A stretch of DNA of 5,917 nucleotides from WGOA01 sp964429745 (GCA_964429745.1 CAYSDI010000138.1:1-5917); one strand, 5' to 3'; shown: positions 1 to 5,882, counted from the stretch's first letter. Translations and numbers: made by a program. The notes: a model not told the origin generated them from the letters alone.

Positions 1-339
1 GGCAGGTTTAGAACCAACGACCATTTTTGGTTTACTTTTTTCCATGAAGCGGCACACCTCATTTTGCACGGAAAAAAGGATATTTTCCTGGAGAATGTGG
101 AAGGCACCAAAGTGGACCAAACAAAGGAAGAAGAAGCCAATGCTTTTGCAGCTAAATTTTTGTTGACAGAAAATGAATTGCAACAAATAATTGATGCAGC
201 TCCATTTACCAAAGAAATGATTGGTGAATTCGCTCAGAAATTCAGAACGCCAGCAGGTGTTATTATTAGCAGGTTACAACATCTAAAACTCATCCCATTT
301 CATTTTGGCAATGGGTTCAGAAAAAAAATTGATTTGTAG
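1..339 (+). CDS. ImmA/IrrE-family metallo-endopeptidase, C-terminal part (5' end outside window)
   Basis: The reading frame is open from base 1 and ends at TAG 337-339, giving 112 visible residues; the true start lies to the left of the window. Residues 15-19 read HEAAH, the HExxH zinc site, followed by LILHG. About 35 residues further on is EEEANAFAAKFLL, matching the E..AN.FA..LL helix of the ImmA/IrrE (COG2856) family that supplies the third zinc ligand. Family members are soluble proteases that cleave repressors or regulators. Many are fused to, or encoded with, an XRE/HigA-type helix-turn-helix protein in toxin-antitoxin, mobile-element or stress circuits. The stretch FRTNDHFWFTFFHEAAH resembles the long HigA-ImmA fusion type (from memory), so a DNA-binding domain may lie upstream, but this cannot be seen. 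The gene is much more AT-rich than its neighbours: positions 121-180 have 20 G+C of 60, against 33 of 60 at 2341-2400. This suggests transfer. It ends 7 bp from the convergent ABC exporter gene. Confidence 0.88.
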   Translation, partial: GRFRTNDHFWFTFFHEAAHLILHGKKDIFLENVEGTKVDQTKEEEANAFAAKFLLTENELQQIIDAAPFTKEMIGEFAQKFRTPAGVIISRLQHLKLIPFHFGNGFRKKIDL

Positions 340-346
340 GCATTCC

Positions 347-2161
347 TCAAAACCCCTGCATCTCCACCAGCCTGCGGTAAACGCCGTCGTGGCCCATGAG
401 AGCTAAGTGGTTGCCGCGCTCCATGATGCGGCCGTCTTGCATGACGGCGATTTGGTCGGCGTGCTGGATGGTGCTCAGGCGGTGGGCAATGACAATGGTG
501 GTGCGGTTGCGCATCAGGTTAGTCAGGGCTTGTTGCACTAATTTTTCGCTTTCGCTGTCCAGACTGGAAGTGGCTTCGTCCAGGATCAGGATGGGCGGGT
601 TGCGCAATACTGCGCGGGCAATGGTGAGGCGCTGGCGTTCGCCACCGCTGAGTTTGAGGCCGCGATCGCCAATCAGCGTTTGGTAGCCGTCCGGCAGCGC
701 AGCAATGAAGTCGTGCGCGTTGGCGATCCTGGCAGCCTGCTCCACGTCGGCAGCGGTAGCTCCCTGCACACCGAAAGCTATGTTGCGGAAAACGGTGTCG
801 TGGAACAAGATGCTCTCCTGGGTCACGATGCCCAGCAACCCCCGCAGATCCCGGAGTTTCATGGTGCGAATGTCGCGGCCGTCAACGAAAATTCCCCCGG
901 AACTGGCTTCGTAAAAGCGCGGTAGCAGGTCAACGAGCGTGCTCTTTCCCGAGCCGCTCTGACCCACCAAGGCGAGCACCTGCCCTTTGGGAATGGTCAG
1001 CGAAATGTCTTGCAAAACCACCTGGCCCGGCTGGTACGAGAACCCGACACTGCGGTACTCTATGCCCTGTTCCAGCCCGCGCACAGGCTCCGCCGTCAGC
1101 GGCTCGGGCAAGTCGTTGCCCGCGTCCAGCAGCCCTTCGATCCGCTCCATGCTGGCAATGCCGCGCTGAATGTAATAGTAGGCGTTGGCAAACGCCTTGG
1201 CGGGGTTGATAAGGTTGGCAAAAATTAAAATAAAACCTATAAAAACTTCTGCGCTAAAATTGCCACTGATCACCATTTTGCCGCCAAACCAAAGCACCAC
1301 GGCCACCACCAGAATGCCCAAAAACTCCGACAAAGGCGAAGACAGATCGCGGCGATGCAGCGCCTGGGTTTGCAGGCGGTTGTGTTCCTGAATGGCCTTT
1401 TCAAAACGCTCTTTCTGATAAAGCTCCGCGTTAAAGCCCTTGACGATGCGCAGGCCACTCAGGCTTTCTTCAATCAGCGATATGATCCAGCCCACCTGGT
1501 CCTGAGCTCCACGCGAGGGCTTTTTGAGCGACTTGCCAATTCCCCCGATAATAAGGCCGGTGATCGGCAGCAAAATCAACACAAACAGAGTCAGCGGAAG
1601 GCTGATGCTGAGCATAGCAATCAGGAAAAACAGGATCAGCACAGGTTCGCGAAACGCCGATTCCAGCGTGTTCATGATGCTCCACTCCACTTCGGTCACA
1701 TCAGTGGTCATGCGGGCAATGACATCGCCCTTGCGCTTTTCTGAAAACCAGCTCATGGGCAGCTCCAGCAAGCGCTCAAAAAGCTGGCGGCGCAGATCGC
1801 GCACCACCCCGGTGCGCAACGGGGCCAGGCAGTACATGGCGGCATAACGCGACGCGTTCTTGAGCATAAACACCACCACGACCACCGCGCAAACCACCAC
1901 TAAACCGGCAATTTGGCCCTGCTCGGCCACATACGAGCCAAAACGGTAGTTGAAAATGCCCGCCAACGCGCGTCCTGACCAGGCAAAAGCCGGTTCCTCC
2001 GGGGGAATGGCCACGGTGCCAAAGAGCACCTGCAGGAACGGAATAACCATCAGCAGGCTGAACAAGCTGAACAGCGCGTAGAGCAGGTTGAACCCGATAT
2101 TGGCCAGCGCGAGCCCCCGGTAATGGGAAGCCAGTTGCAGGATGCGGCGAAAACTCTTCAT
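347..2161 (-). CDS. MsbA-like ABC exporter, fused permease and ATPase (half-transporter)
   Basis: This 604-residue protein has the domain order and length of homodimeric lipid or drug exporters such as MsbA. An N-terminal six-helix membrane domain spans about residues 15-335, with clear hydrophobic stretches near 20-45, 85-103, 172-208 and 280-320. The C-terminal nucleotide-binding domain is complete: Walker A GQSGSGKST at 400-408, Q-loop Gln448, signature LSGGERQ at 504-510, Walker B ILILDEA at 524-530 with catalytic Glu529, D-loop SSLD at 532-535 and switch His560. All ATPase residues are present, so it should be active. It probably flips a lipid or other amphipathic substrate across the inner membrane; the substrate cannot be read from sequence, so msbA is not assigned. 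The frame stays open to an ATG at 2215, but ATG 2161 (MKSFRRILQL) fits the family N-terminus, and a perfect minus-strand TAnnTTTG box lies 9 bp upstream of it. The gene diverges from rbfA and appears monocistronic. Confidence 0.93.
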   Translation of the reverse strand: MKSFRRILQLASHYRGLALANIGFNLLYALFSLFSLLMVIPFLQVLFGTVAIPPEEPAFAWSGRALAGIFNYRFGSYVAEQGQIAGLVVVCAVVVVVFMLKNASRYAAMYCLAPLRTGVVRDLRRQLFERLLELPMSWFSEKRKGDVIARMTTDVTEVEWSIMNTLESAFREPVLILFFLIAMLSISLPLTLFVLILLPITGLIIGGIGKSLKKPSRGAQDQVGWIISLIEESLSGLRIVKGFNAELYQKERFEKAIQEHNRLQTQALHRRDLSSPLSEFLGILVVAVVLWFGGKMVISGNFSAEVFIGFILIFANLINPAKAFANAYYYIQRGIASMERIEGLLDAGNDLPEPLTAEPVRGLEQGIEYRSVGFSYQPGQVVLQDISLTIPKGQVLALVGQSGSGKSTLVDLLPRFYEASSGGIFVDGRDIRTMKLRDLRGLLGIVTQESILFHDTVFRNIAFGVQGATAADVEQAARIANAHDFIAALPDGYQTLIGDRGLKLSGGERQRLTIARAVLRNPPILILDEATSSLDSESEKLVQQALTNLMRNRTTIVIAHRLSTIQHADQIAVMQDGRIMERGNHLALMGHDGVYRRLVEMQGF

Positions 2162-2170
2162 GCAGGCGCT

Positions 2171-2178
2171 CAAAGTTA
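2171..2178 (-). promoter_or_regulatory. Bacteroidota -7 box (TAACTTTG) for the ABC exporter gene
   Basis: The plus strand reads CAAAGTTA, so the minus strand reads TAACTTTG, an exact match to the Bacteroidota TAnnTTTG -7 consensus. Nine bases separate it from the ATG at 2161, so transcription would begin within a few bases of the start codon. No TTG-type -33 element stands at the usual distance of about 19-21 bp. The box lies inside the longer possible reading frame starting at 2215, which argues for the shorter protein. Confidence 0.5.
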
Positions 2179-2218
2179 GTACCCTTGGCGTCAAGGCTGC
2201 CCCTCCCCGCCGCAATGC

Positions 2219-2226
2219 TATCTTTG
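2219..2226 (+). promoter_or_regulatory. Bacteroidota -7 box (TATCTTTG) for the rbfA operon
   Basis: TATCTTTG matches the TAnnTTTG -7 consensus exactly. Only six bases (CGGGTT) separate it from the rbfA ATG at 2233, so the transcript would be leaderless or nearly so. A clear TTG-type -33 element is missing at the usual spacing; the nearest TTG upstream, at 2185-2187, is too far away. The box probably drives rbfA, the permease and perhaps the barrel protein. Confidence 0.5.
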
Positions 2227-2232
2227 CGGGTT

Positions 2233-2574
2233 ATGGATTCCCGACGTCAGCAGCAGGTGGGCCAAATGCTGCAGGAAGAAATGGCCTCGCTTTTTCAGCG
2301 CCACGGCCAGGAATGGTATGGCCAGGCCTTTGTGACCCTGACCGAGGTGCGCGTTACCCCGGATCTGGAAATTGCGCGATTCTATTGCAGCGTGTACAAC
2401 CTGCCAGACCCGCAAGGCACCATTGACCGGCTCAACGGCCAGTTGACCGACATTCGCTTTCAACTGGGCAAACGCATCCGGCATCAGGTGCGGAAAATTC
2501 CCATCATTGAATTTGTGCTGGACGACAGCCTGGACCGCGCCTTTCGCGTAGACGAACTGCTCCGTCAACCCTGA
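2233..2574 (+). CDS. rbfA: Ribosome-binding factor A
   Basis: The product has 113 residues, within the usual RbfA length. RbfA is a small KH-type RNA-binding protein that binds the 30S subunit and helps finish 16S rRNA 5'-end processing and subunit maturation. Family features visible are the N-terminal RQQQVGQMLQEEMASLFQ helix, the central LTEVRVTPDLEIARFYCSVY strand region at 36-55 with its typical V.VTPDL..A..Y pattern, and the C-terminal LGKRIRHQVRKIP..EFVLDDS..RAFRVDELL segment. The frame could start at 2185, but ATG 2233 (MDSRRQQQ) fits the conserved start, and the TAnnTTTG box at 2219-2226 would sit inside a longer coding region. No Shine-Dalgarno sequence precedes it. The downstream permease begins 9 bp after its TGA in the same frame, a likely operon; rbfA next to this kind of permease is, from memory, a recurrent Bacteroidota arrangement. 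Confidence 0.93.
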   Translation: MDSRRQQQVGQMLQEEMASLFQRHGQEWYGQAFVTLTEVRVTPDLEIARFYCSVYNLPDPQGTIDRLNGQLTDIRFQLGKRIRHQVRKIPIIEFVLDDSLDRAFRVDELLRQP

Positions 2575-2583
2575 ACAACCGTT

Positions 2584-3846
2584 GTGAAGCGCACCCTTGC
2601 CCTAAGCTGGAAAATAGCCTGGCGCTACATCTTTTCCAGGAAGTCTACCAACGCCATCAACATCATTGCGGGGGTCTCCATGCTGGGCATCGCGGTCGGC
2701 GCTGCCGCCCTCATCATCGTGCTTTCGGCGTTTAATGGGTTCGAAGGGCTGGTTAAAAAACTCTACTCCTCGTTTTATCCCGATCTGTCCATCCAGCTCG
2801 TAGAAGGCAAGCATTTTCTGGCCGACAGCCTGAGCCTGGACGAACTGCGCGCCGTGCCCGGTGTAGCCGCGCTGAGCCTGACGCTGGAAGAAAACGCCAT
2901 TCTGGTGTACGACGACAAGGAGCACATCGCCATGGTCAAGGGCGTAGACAATGCCTTTGCCGACGTTACTGCCGTAGATGACAGCGTCATTGTGGGCAAA
3001 TACCGTCTTTCCGCGCTCCGGTTGGATTCTGTGGAAGTTGACGGCGCGGTTTTAGGCGCCGGCGTGGCCGACATGCTGGACGTCATGCTCGGTCCCAGTG
3101 CAGGTTACCTCAGTCTGTACATGCCCCGCCGCGGCCTCAACACCGGCATTGGCGCCAGCCGAGCCTTCAAAGAGCAGCGCATTCGGCCCGTGGGCATCTT
3201 TCGCATTCAGCAGGAATTTGACGCCAAGTACATCATCGTTCCGCTCAGCTTTATGCAAGAACTGCTGGAGTACAAAGACAACCGGGTCGGTTCGGTGGAA
3301 ATTAAAGTCGCACCCGGCGCGAGATCCGCCCGTGTTCAACGCGATCTGCAACGCATTGCCGGCGACCGCTTCCAGGTTCTGACCCGCTACCAACTCAACC
3401 CGACGGTTTACCGGGTCATGCGCACCGAGAAATGGGCGGTGTACCTGGTGTTGACCTTCATCCTGATTGTGGCTGCCTTTAACATGATTGGCTCCATTTC
3501 CATGCTGGTCATTGAAAAGCGCCGCGACATTGGCACGCTGCAGGCCCTTGGCGCCAGCCAAAAGCAAATTCAGGCCATTTTTTTGCTCGAAGGAATGGTA
3601 CAAACCTTGCTGAGCATGGGCATCGGTTTTGCGATTGCGCTCGTATTGTTGTTGGGTCAGCTCTGGTTTGAATGGCTCAAAATACCCGGATCTGGCACAT
3701 TTGTTGTGCAAGCGTACCCCGTTGACATCCAAGCCCTTGACTTCCTGCTGGTGTCTGCCACCATCCTGCTGATTGGTCTGGCGGCTGCCTGGTTTCCGGC
3801 GCGTCAGGCTGCGGCGGCGCGGTACATGGTAAGGGCAGAGGTTTAG
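2584..3846 (+). CDS. FtsX-like ABC transporter permease, LolC/LolE type
   Basis: This 420-residue inner-membrane protein has the MacB/FtsX-superfamily layout of LolC and LolE: one N-terminal membrane helix (about 24-50), a large periplasmic domain (about 51-283), then three helices (about 284-310, 331-361 and 384-405). The cytoplasmic segment EKRRDIGTLQALGAS (311-325), just after the second helix, is the typical loop contacting the partner ATPase. LolC/E proteins, with the LolD ATPase, extract lipoproteins from the inner membrane for transfer to the outer membrane. That role is likely but inferred, since related permeases serve other substrates. No ATPase gene is in the window, so a LolD-like partner must be encoded elsewhere. 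The start is GTG at 2584: the frame is closed by the rbfA TGA 9 bp upstream, and the next Met (residue 33) lies inside the first membrane helix. No Shine-Dalgarno sequence is seen. It is probably co-transcribed with rbfA. Confidence 0.88.
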   Translation: MKRTLALSWKIAWRYIFSRKSTNAINIIAGVSMLGIAVGAAALIIVLSAFNGFEGLVKKLYSSFYPDLSIQLVEGKHFLADSLSLDELRAVPGVAALSLTLEENAILVYDDKEHIAMVKGVDNAFADVTAVDDSVIVGKYRLSALRLDSVEVDGAVLGAGVADMLDVMLGPSAGYLSLYMPRRGLNTGIGASRAFKEQRIRPVGIFRIQQEFDAKYIIVPLSFMQELLEYKDNRVGSVEIKVAPGARSARVQRDLQRIAGDRFQVLTRYQLNPTVYRVMRTEKWAVYLVLTFILIVAAFNMIGSISMLVIEKRRDIGTLQALGASQKQIQAIFLLEGMVQTLLSMGIGFAIALVLLLGQLWFEWLKIPGSGTFVVQAYPVDIQALDFLLVSATILLIGLAAAWFPARQAAAARYMVRAEV

Positions 3847-3875
3847 GCATCTCCTTATCCTACAACAACCACACT

Positions 3876-4457
3876 ATGAAAAAAACAACCTTCTGTTTGG
3901 CCTTGTTAACCACCGTGCTCTTTGCTCGAGACCTGGACGCCCAAACCATCAACGCCAACAAAGTTGTTGAGCCTTTTGTGCTGCCAAAAAACTTTTTGTT
4001 TGTCGAATTAGGTGGTTCCGCGCGCAACATCGTCCTTTTCAACTATCAGCGCATTATTCCCATCACGGAAGGCAGTGCACTGACCGCACGCGTCGGGTTT
4101 TTTGGCTATGGCAACAGTCAGTCCGGCGGCTCTGAAGCGCAGATGGACGCCAGCGCTGGCCTGGGCTTGCTGTTAGGCACGGAAAACGAGCACAACCTGG
4201 AGATTGAAGCCTCGTTTAACCGCTTTCTGGCCCGCGAAGAGGATTACCGAAACCTGGATCAGAACCGCTACCTGCTCACGGCCGGCTACCGCCTTCAACC
4301 CGCTAAAAACGGAAAGGGCTTTGGCATGCGTGTAGGCTTGGGTATGTTAGTCTACACGCAAACAGAAGAGTGGTTGTTTGAACCCCAGCCGTTAGAAGTG
4401 AACAAGTCAACCGGCTTTTACCCCATGGGGTATCTCGGGTTGGGCTACGCTTTTTAG
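3876..4457 (+). CDS. Predicted secreted or outer-membrane beta-barrel protein, function unknown
   Basis: The product has 193 residues and starts with a likely Sec signal peptide: MKKTT, a hydrophobic core FCLALLTTVLF, and a probable cut after DLDA (residue 22), leaving Gln23. The charged pair Arg-Asp between the core and the cut site is slightly unusual. The mature part alternates polar and hydrophobic residues in short strands separated by Gly- or Asn-rich turns (for example FVELGGSARNIVLFNYQRII at 42-61 and ARVGFFGYG at 71-79), and the chain ends ...YLGLGYAF with a C-terminal Phe. This is the usual signature of a small outer-membrane barrel; the E.GG....NY.R pattern recurs in uncharacterised Bacteroidota barrel proteins (from memory). 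No specific function can be given. The gene starts 29 bp after the permease stop, with no promoter box in between, so read-through from the rbfA operon is likely. Position 4457 faces the convergent minus-strand unit. Confidence 0.8.
   Translation: MKKTTFCLALLTTVLFARDLDAQTINANKVVEPFVLPKNFLFVELGGSARNIVLFNYQRIIPITEGSALTARVGFFGYGNSQSGGSEAQMDASAGLGLLLGTENEHNLEIEASFNRFLAREEDYRNLDQNRYLLTAGYRLQPAKNGKGFGMRVGLGMLVYTQTEEWLFEPQPLEVNKSTGFYPMGYLGLGYAF
4419..4432. repeat. Perfect 14-bp palindrome near the 3' end of the barrel gene
   Basis: TACCCCATGGGGTA equals its own reverse complement. It encodes Tyr-Pro-Met-Gly-Tyr, 23 bp before the stop codon at 4455-4457, so it may simply be a coding coincidence. It lies close to the palindromic stretch just past the stop codon. 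Confidence 0.6.
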
Positions 4458-4489
4458 GGTACCCTTCAGGTCTAAGGGCTCCAGTACCC
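4457..4489. repeat. Imperfect inverted repeat in the convergent intergenic region
   Basis: GGGTACCCTT (4457-4466) can pair with AAGGG (4474-4478) plus TACCC (4485-4489), leaving a 7-base loop (4467-4473) and a 6-base bulge (4479-4484). The first arm contains a 10-bp palindrome of its own, AGGGTACCCT (4456-4465). It begins within the barrel gene's stop codon. No run of T follows in either direction, so it is not a standard intrinsic terminator, but it could stall or protect the 3' ends of the two convergent transcripts. The rest of the gap to 4549 holds nothing I can identify. Confidence 0.45.
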
Positions 4490-4549
4490 AGCTCAGCATG
4501 CTGCAAGAGCTCCGGCTATCTGCGCACAGCCCTGCGGCTAACCCTCCTT

Positions 4550-5389
4550 TCAACCTTCCCGCAAGCGGTAGCGAAATTGCCGGCCATCCGCATCCTGCCA
4601 ATGCAGGGCCAAAACACGTGCGTGCAGCGAAAATTGTTGCGGATTAAAGTACCAGTCTTCGTGGGTTCGCCAATCGTTTTGGAATGATCGTTCCAAAACG
4701 TCGGAATCCAGAATTACCGGCATCCAGTCGCCATTGGGTTGTTGCGTTTCTACCACCCAATGAAAGCGGTCGGCAGCGGCAAGCACCTGCTCCAAAAATT
4801 GGGATTGTTCCGCCTGCCCGCCTGCCCAAACGATGGGCACTGTCAGGCGGCCCCACCAGGTAAAGCGATCGGGGACGCCATGCGACCTATCTGACAGGGA
4901 CATAGGATTAACTATGGAGCAGAGCGGAGCGTTTGGCGCTTCACTTTCTTGCAGCGAAAAATTGGTGGCTTCATTGGTAGGCTGCCAGACTGGACCATAC
5001 GCCAGGATACGGCTGTGGAGTTTACCGTTTTGTCCGTCCAGGTGCAGTTGTCGTTGAAACGTTACGCCGCTGATGTTTACGGCATGCAGCGCCTGCTTTT
5101 GGAAATTTTGGCAATGAGCCGTCCAGGTAGCCAAGAGCAGTTCCAGATTGCCGGAGAGCACCTGCAGGCCGGATTCAACGAAAGTCAAGGTTTGCCAGCC
5201 AGGCGCCCTGGCAGAATCGTTGTTGGCAGGGCCACTGCCTGGGTTTACAGCCATGGCTCCGCTTTGGGCGTGGCCTGGGCGGGGCATTAAGAGTCCGAGT
5301 AACAGCAGAAATGTTGCTGCGCGCAGACGGTCCCTTTGGCCCGAAAGCAAAGGCAACCTGGCCCGCGATAGCAACGGCGCAGGCCTCAT
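4550..5389 (-). CDS. Secreted protein of unknown function (possible distant GldN-like region)
   Basis: The product has 279 residues. An Arg-rich N-terminal segment (1-23) is followed by a hydrophobic core AATFLLLLGLLMP (24-36) and a plausible signal-peptidase site after PGHA (residue 41), so export is likely. A Pro/Gly/Asn/Ser-rich linker (about 44-65) leads to a Trp-rich globular part with only two cysteines after the signal (Cys93, Cys157), which could form a disulfide. I do not recognise the family with confidence. The C-terminal third, from RFTWWGRL at 175-182 to EDWYFNPQQFSLHARVLAL at 244-262, recalls the GldN/PorN pattern (E-D-W-F-F-D...R...VRI..I), but the rest of GldN is absent. The start at 5389 is supported by the ATGA overlap with the upstream epimerase stop, which implies translational coupling and a shared message. 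The coding sequence contains two notable inverted repeats (4675-4700 and 4810-4850). Confidence 0.78.
   Translation of the reverse strand: MRPAPLLSRARLPLLSGQRDRLRAATFLLLLGLLMPRPGHAQSGAMAVNPGSGPANNDSARAPGWQTLTFVESGLQVLSGNLELLLATWTAHCQNFQKQALHAVNISGVTFQRQLHLDGQNGKLHSRILAYGPVWQPTNEATNFSLQESEAPNAPLCSIVNPMSLSDRSHGVPDRFTWWGRLTVPIVWAGGQAEQSQFLEQVLAAADRFHWVVETQQPNGDWMPVILDSDVLERSFQNDWRTHEDWYFNPQQFSLHARVLALHWQDADGRQFRYRLREG
4675..4700. repeat. 26-bp near-perfect palindrome inside a coding sequence
   Basis: CGTTTTGGAA (4675-4684) and TTCCAAAACG (4691-4700) are perfect reverse complements around the six-base centre TGATCG, itself built on GATC. Overall 24 of 26 positions are symmetric. It lies in the codons for residues about 230-239 of the secreted protein (VLERSFQNDW region). 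As RNA it would form a 10-bp stem with a short loop. The symmetry is much longer than expected by chance in a window of this size, but its role is unknown. Confidence 0.65.
4810..4850. repeat. Stacked inverted repeats inside the secreted-protein gene
   Basis: Outer arms CCGCCTG (4810-4816) and CAGGCGG (4844-4850) enclose a second perfect hairpin, TGCCCA (4823-4828) with TGGGCA (4834-4839) around a 5-base loop. An internal loop of 6 and 4 bases separates the two stems. The left side also contains a short tandem repeat, CCTGCCCG/CCTGCCCA, at 4813-4828. The structure is GC-rich and coding; whether it matters in RNA is unknown. Confidence 0.4.
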
Positions 5390-5799
5390 GCTGGCTCAGC
5401 GTCCTGGCACAATTCCACTAAAATGCCGTTGGTGCTTTTGGGGTGCAAAAAGCAAATGATTTTGCCATCGGCACCCGGCACGGGTTCTTCGTGTAGCAGG
5501 CGGAAACCGGCTTCGCGCAGGCGCGCCATTTCCGCCCGGATGTCGTCTACCGCAAAGGCCACATGGTGAAGGCCTTCGCCGCGTTTTTCGATAAATTGGG
5601 CGATGGGACTTTGTTCACGCGTAGCTTCGAGCAGTTCCACTTTGCTTTCGCCCAGGCGGAAAAACGAGGTGCTCACGCCTTCCCGCTCCACGGTTTCGGT
5701 TTTGTAGGGCGGATGGCCGAAAAGTTTTTCAAACAGCGCGTTGGCTTCCTCAAGGTTGCGGACGGCAATGCCCAGATGTTCAATGCGGGGTAGTCCCAT
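5386..5799 (-). CDS. mce: Methylmalonyl-CoA epimerase (VOC/glyoxalase fold)
   Basis: The product has 137 residues, the usual length for this cytosolic enzyme. It interconverts the 2R and 2S forms of methylmalonyl-CoA, linking propionyl-CoA carboxylase with methylmalonyl-CoA mutase. The two beta-alpha-beta-beta-beta modules of the vicinal-oxygen-chelate fold are visible: IEHLGIAVRNLEEANALFEKLFG at the start, and EGLHHVAFAVDDIRAEMARLREAGFRLL in the middle. Probable metal ligands are His8, Glu55, His79 and Glu129, the last also a catalytic base in the family; Glu40 in the EREGV segment may be the other base. The signatures SKVELLEAT, SPIAQFIEKRGEGLHHVAF and FLHPKSTNGILVELCQ are characteristic of the epimerase rather than of glyoxalase I. 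The ATG at 5799 fits the family start and lacks a Shine-Dalgarno sequence. Its TGA overlaps the ATG of the downstream secreted-protein gene. No clear promoter box was found in the 83 bp upstream. Confidence 0.92.
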   Translation of the reverse strand: MGLPRIEHLGIAVRNLEEANALFEKLFGHPPYKTETVEREGVSTSFFRLGESKVELLEATREQSPIAQFIEKRGEGLHHVAFAVDDIRAEMARLREAGFRLLHEEPVPGADGKIICFLHPKSTNGILVELCQDAEPA

Positions 5800-5831
5800 A
5801 AGGGTGAAAGGTTTCGGCAGGTGTTGGAACG

Positions 5832-5861
5832 TTGAATCTCTTCAAGCCCGCCTTAAATTTC
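5832..5861 (+). promoter_or_regulatory. Weak candidate promoter for the right-edge gene
   Basis: TTG at 5832-5834 is followed after 19 bases by TAAATTTC (5854-5861), which matches the TAnnTTTG box except for its last base. The spacing suits the Bacteroidota -33/-7 pattern, and the start codon at 5883 lies about 20 bases further on. Nothing comparable was found on the minus strand for the epimerase gene. Confidence 0.3.
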
Positions 5862-5882
5862 CTTCTTTTCCCGACAATTGCA

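Noticed and set aside
340..346. Terminator between the peptidase and the exporter
   Set aside because: The convergent gap is only seven bases, and I saw no hairpin with a T-run around it on either strand.
1355..1744. 129-codon open frame on the plus strand, opposite the exporter membrane domain
   Set aside because: It is antisense to the well-supported exporter, has no recognisable domain and no independent promoter.
2053..2075. Short direct repeat GCTGAACA in the exporter gene
   Set aside because: It is explained by the repeated Phe-Ser-Leu codons of a membrane helix and has no sign of being a mobile or regulatory repeat.
2162..2215. Longer start of the ABC exporter at ATG 2215 (18 extra residues)
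   Set aside because: The extra residues (MRRGGAALTPRVLTLSAC) do not resemble the family N-terminus, and they would cover the TAACTTTG promoter box; ATG 2161 fits better.
2185..2232. Longer start of rbfA at 2185 (16 extra residues)
   Set aside because: It would place the TATCTTTG box inside the coding region, and the extra residues are not typical of RbfA; MDSRRQQQ at 2233 fits the conserved start.
3390..3417. Inverted repeat around ACCCG...CGGGT in the permease gene
   Set aside because: The arms are only 5-6 bp with long spacing in GC-rich coding DNA, as expected by chance.
3052..3732. 226-codon open frame on the minus strand, opposite the permease gene
   Set aside because: It lies wholly antisense to a clearly conserved permease. 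Its translation is His/Gln/Asn-rich and low in recognisable motifs, as expected of a shadow frame in GC-rich DNA.
4833..5459. Plus-strand open frames opposite the secreted protein and epimerase genes
   Set aside because: The epimerase and the coupled ATGA junction establish the minus strand as coding; these frames show no motif or signal peptide.
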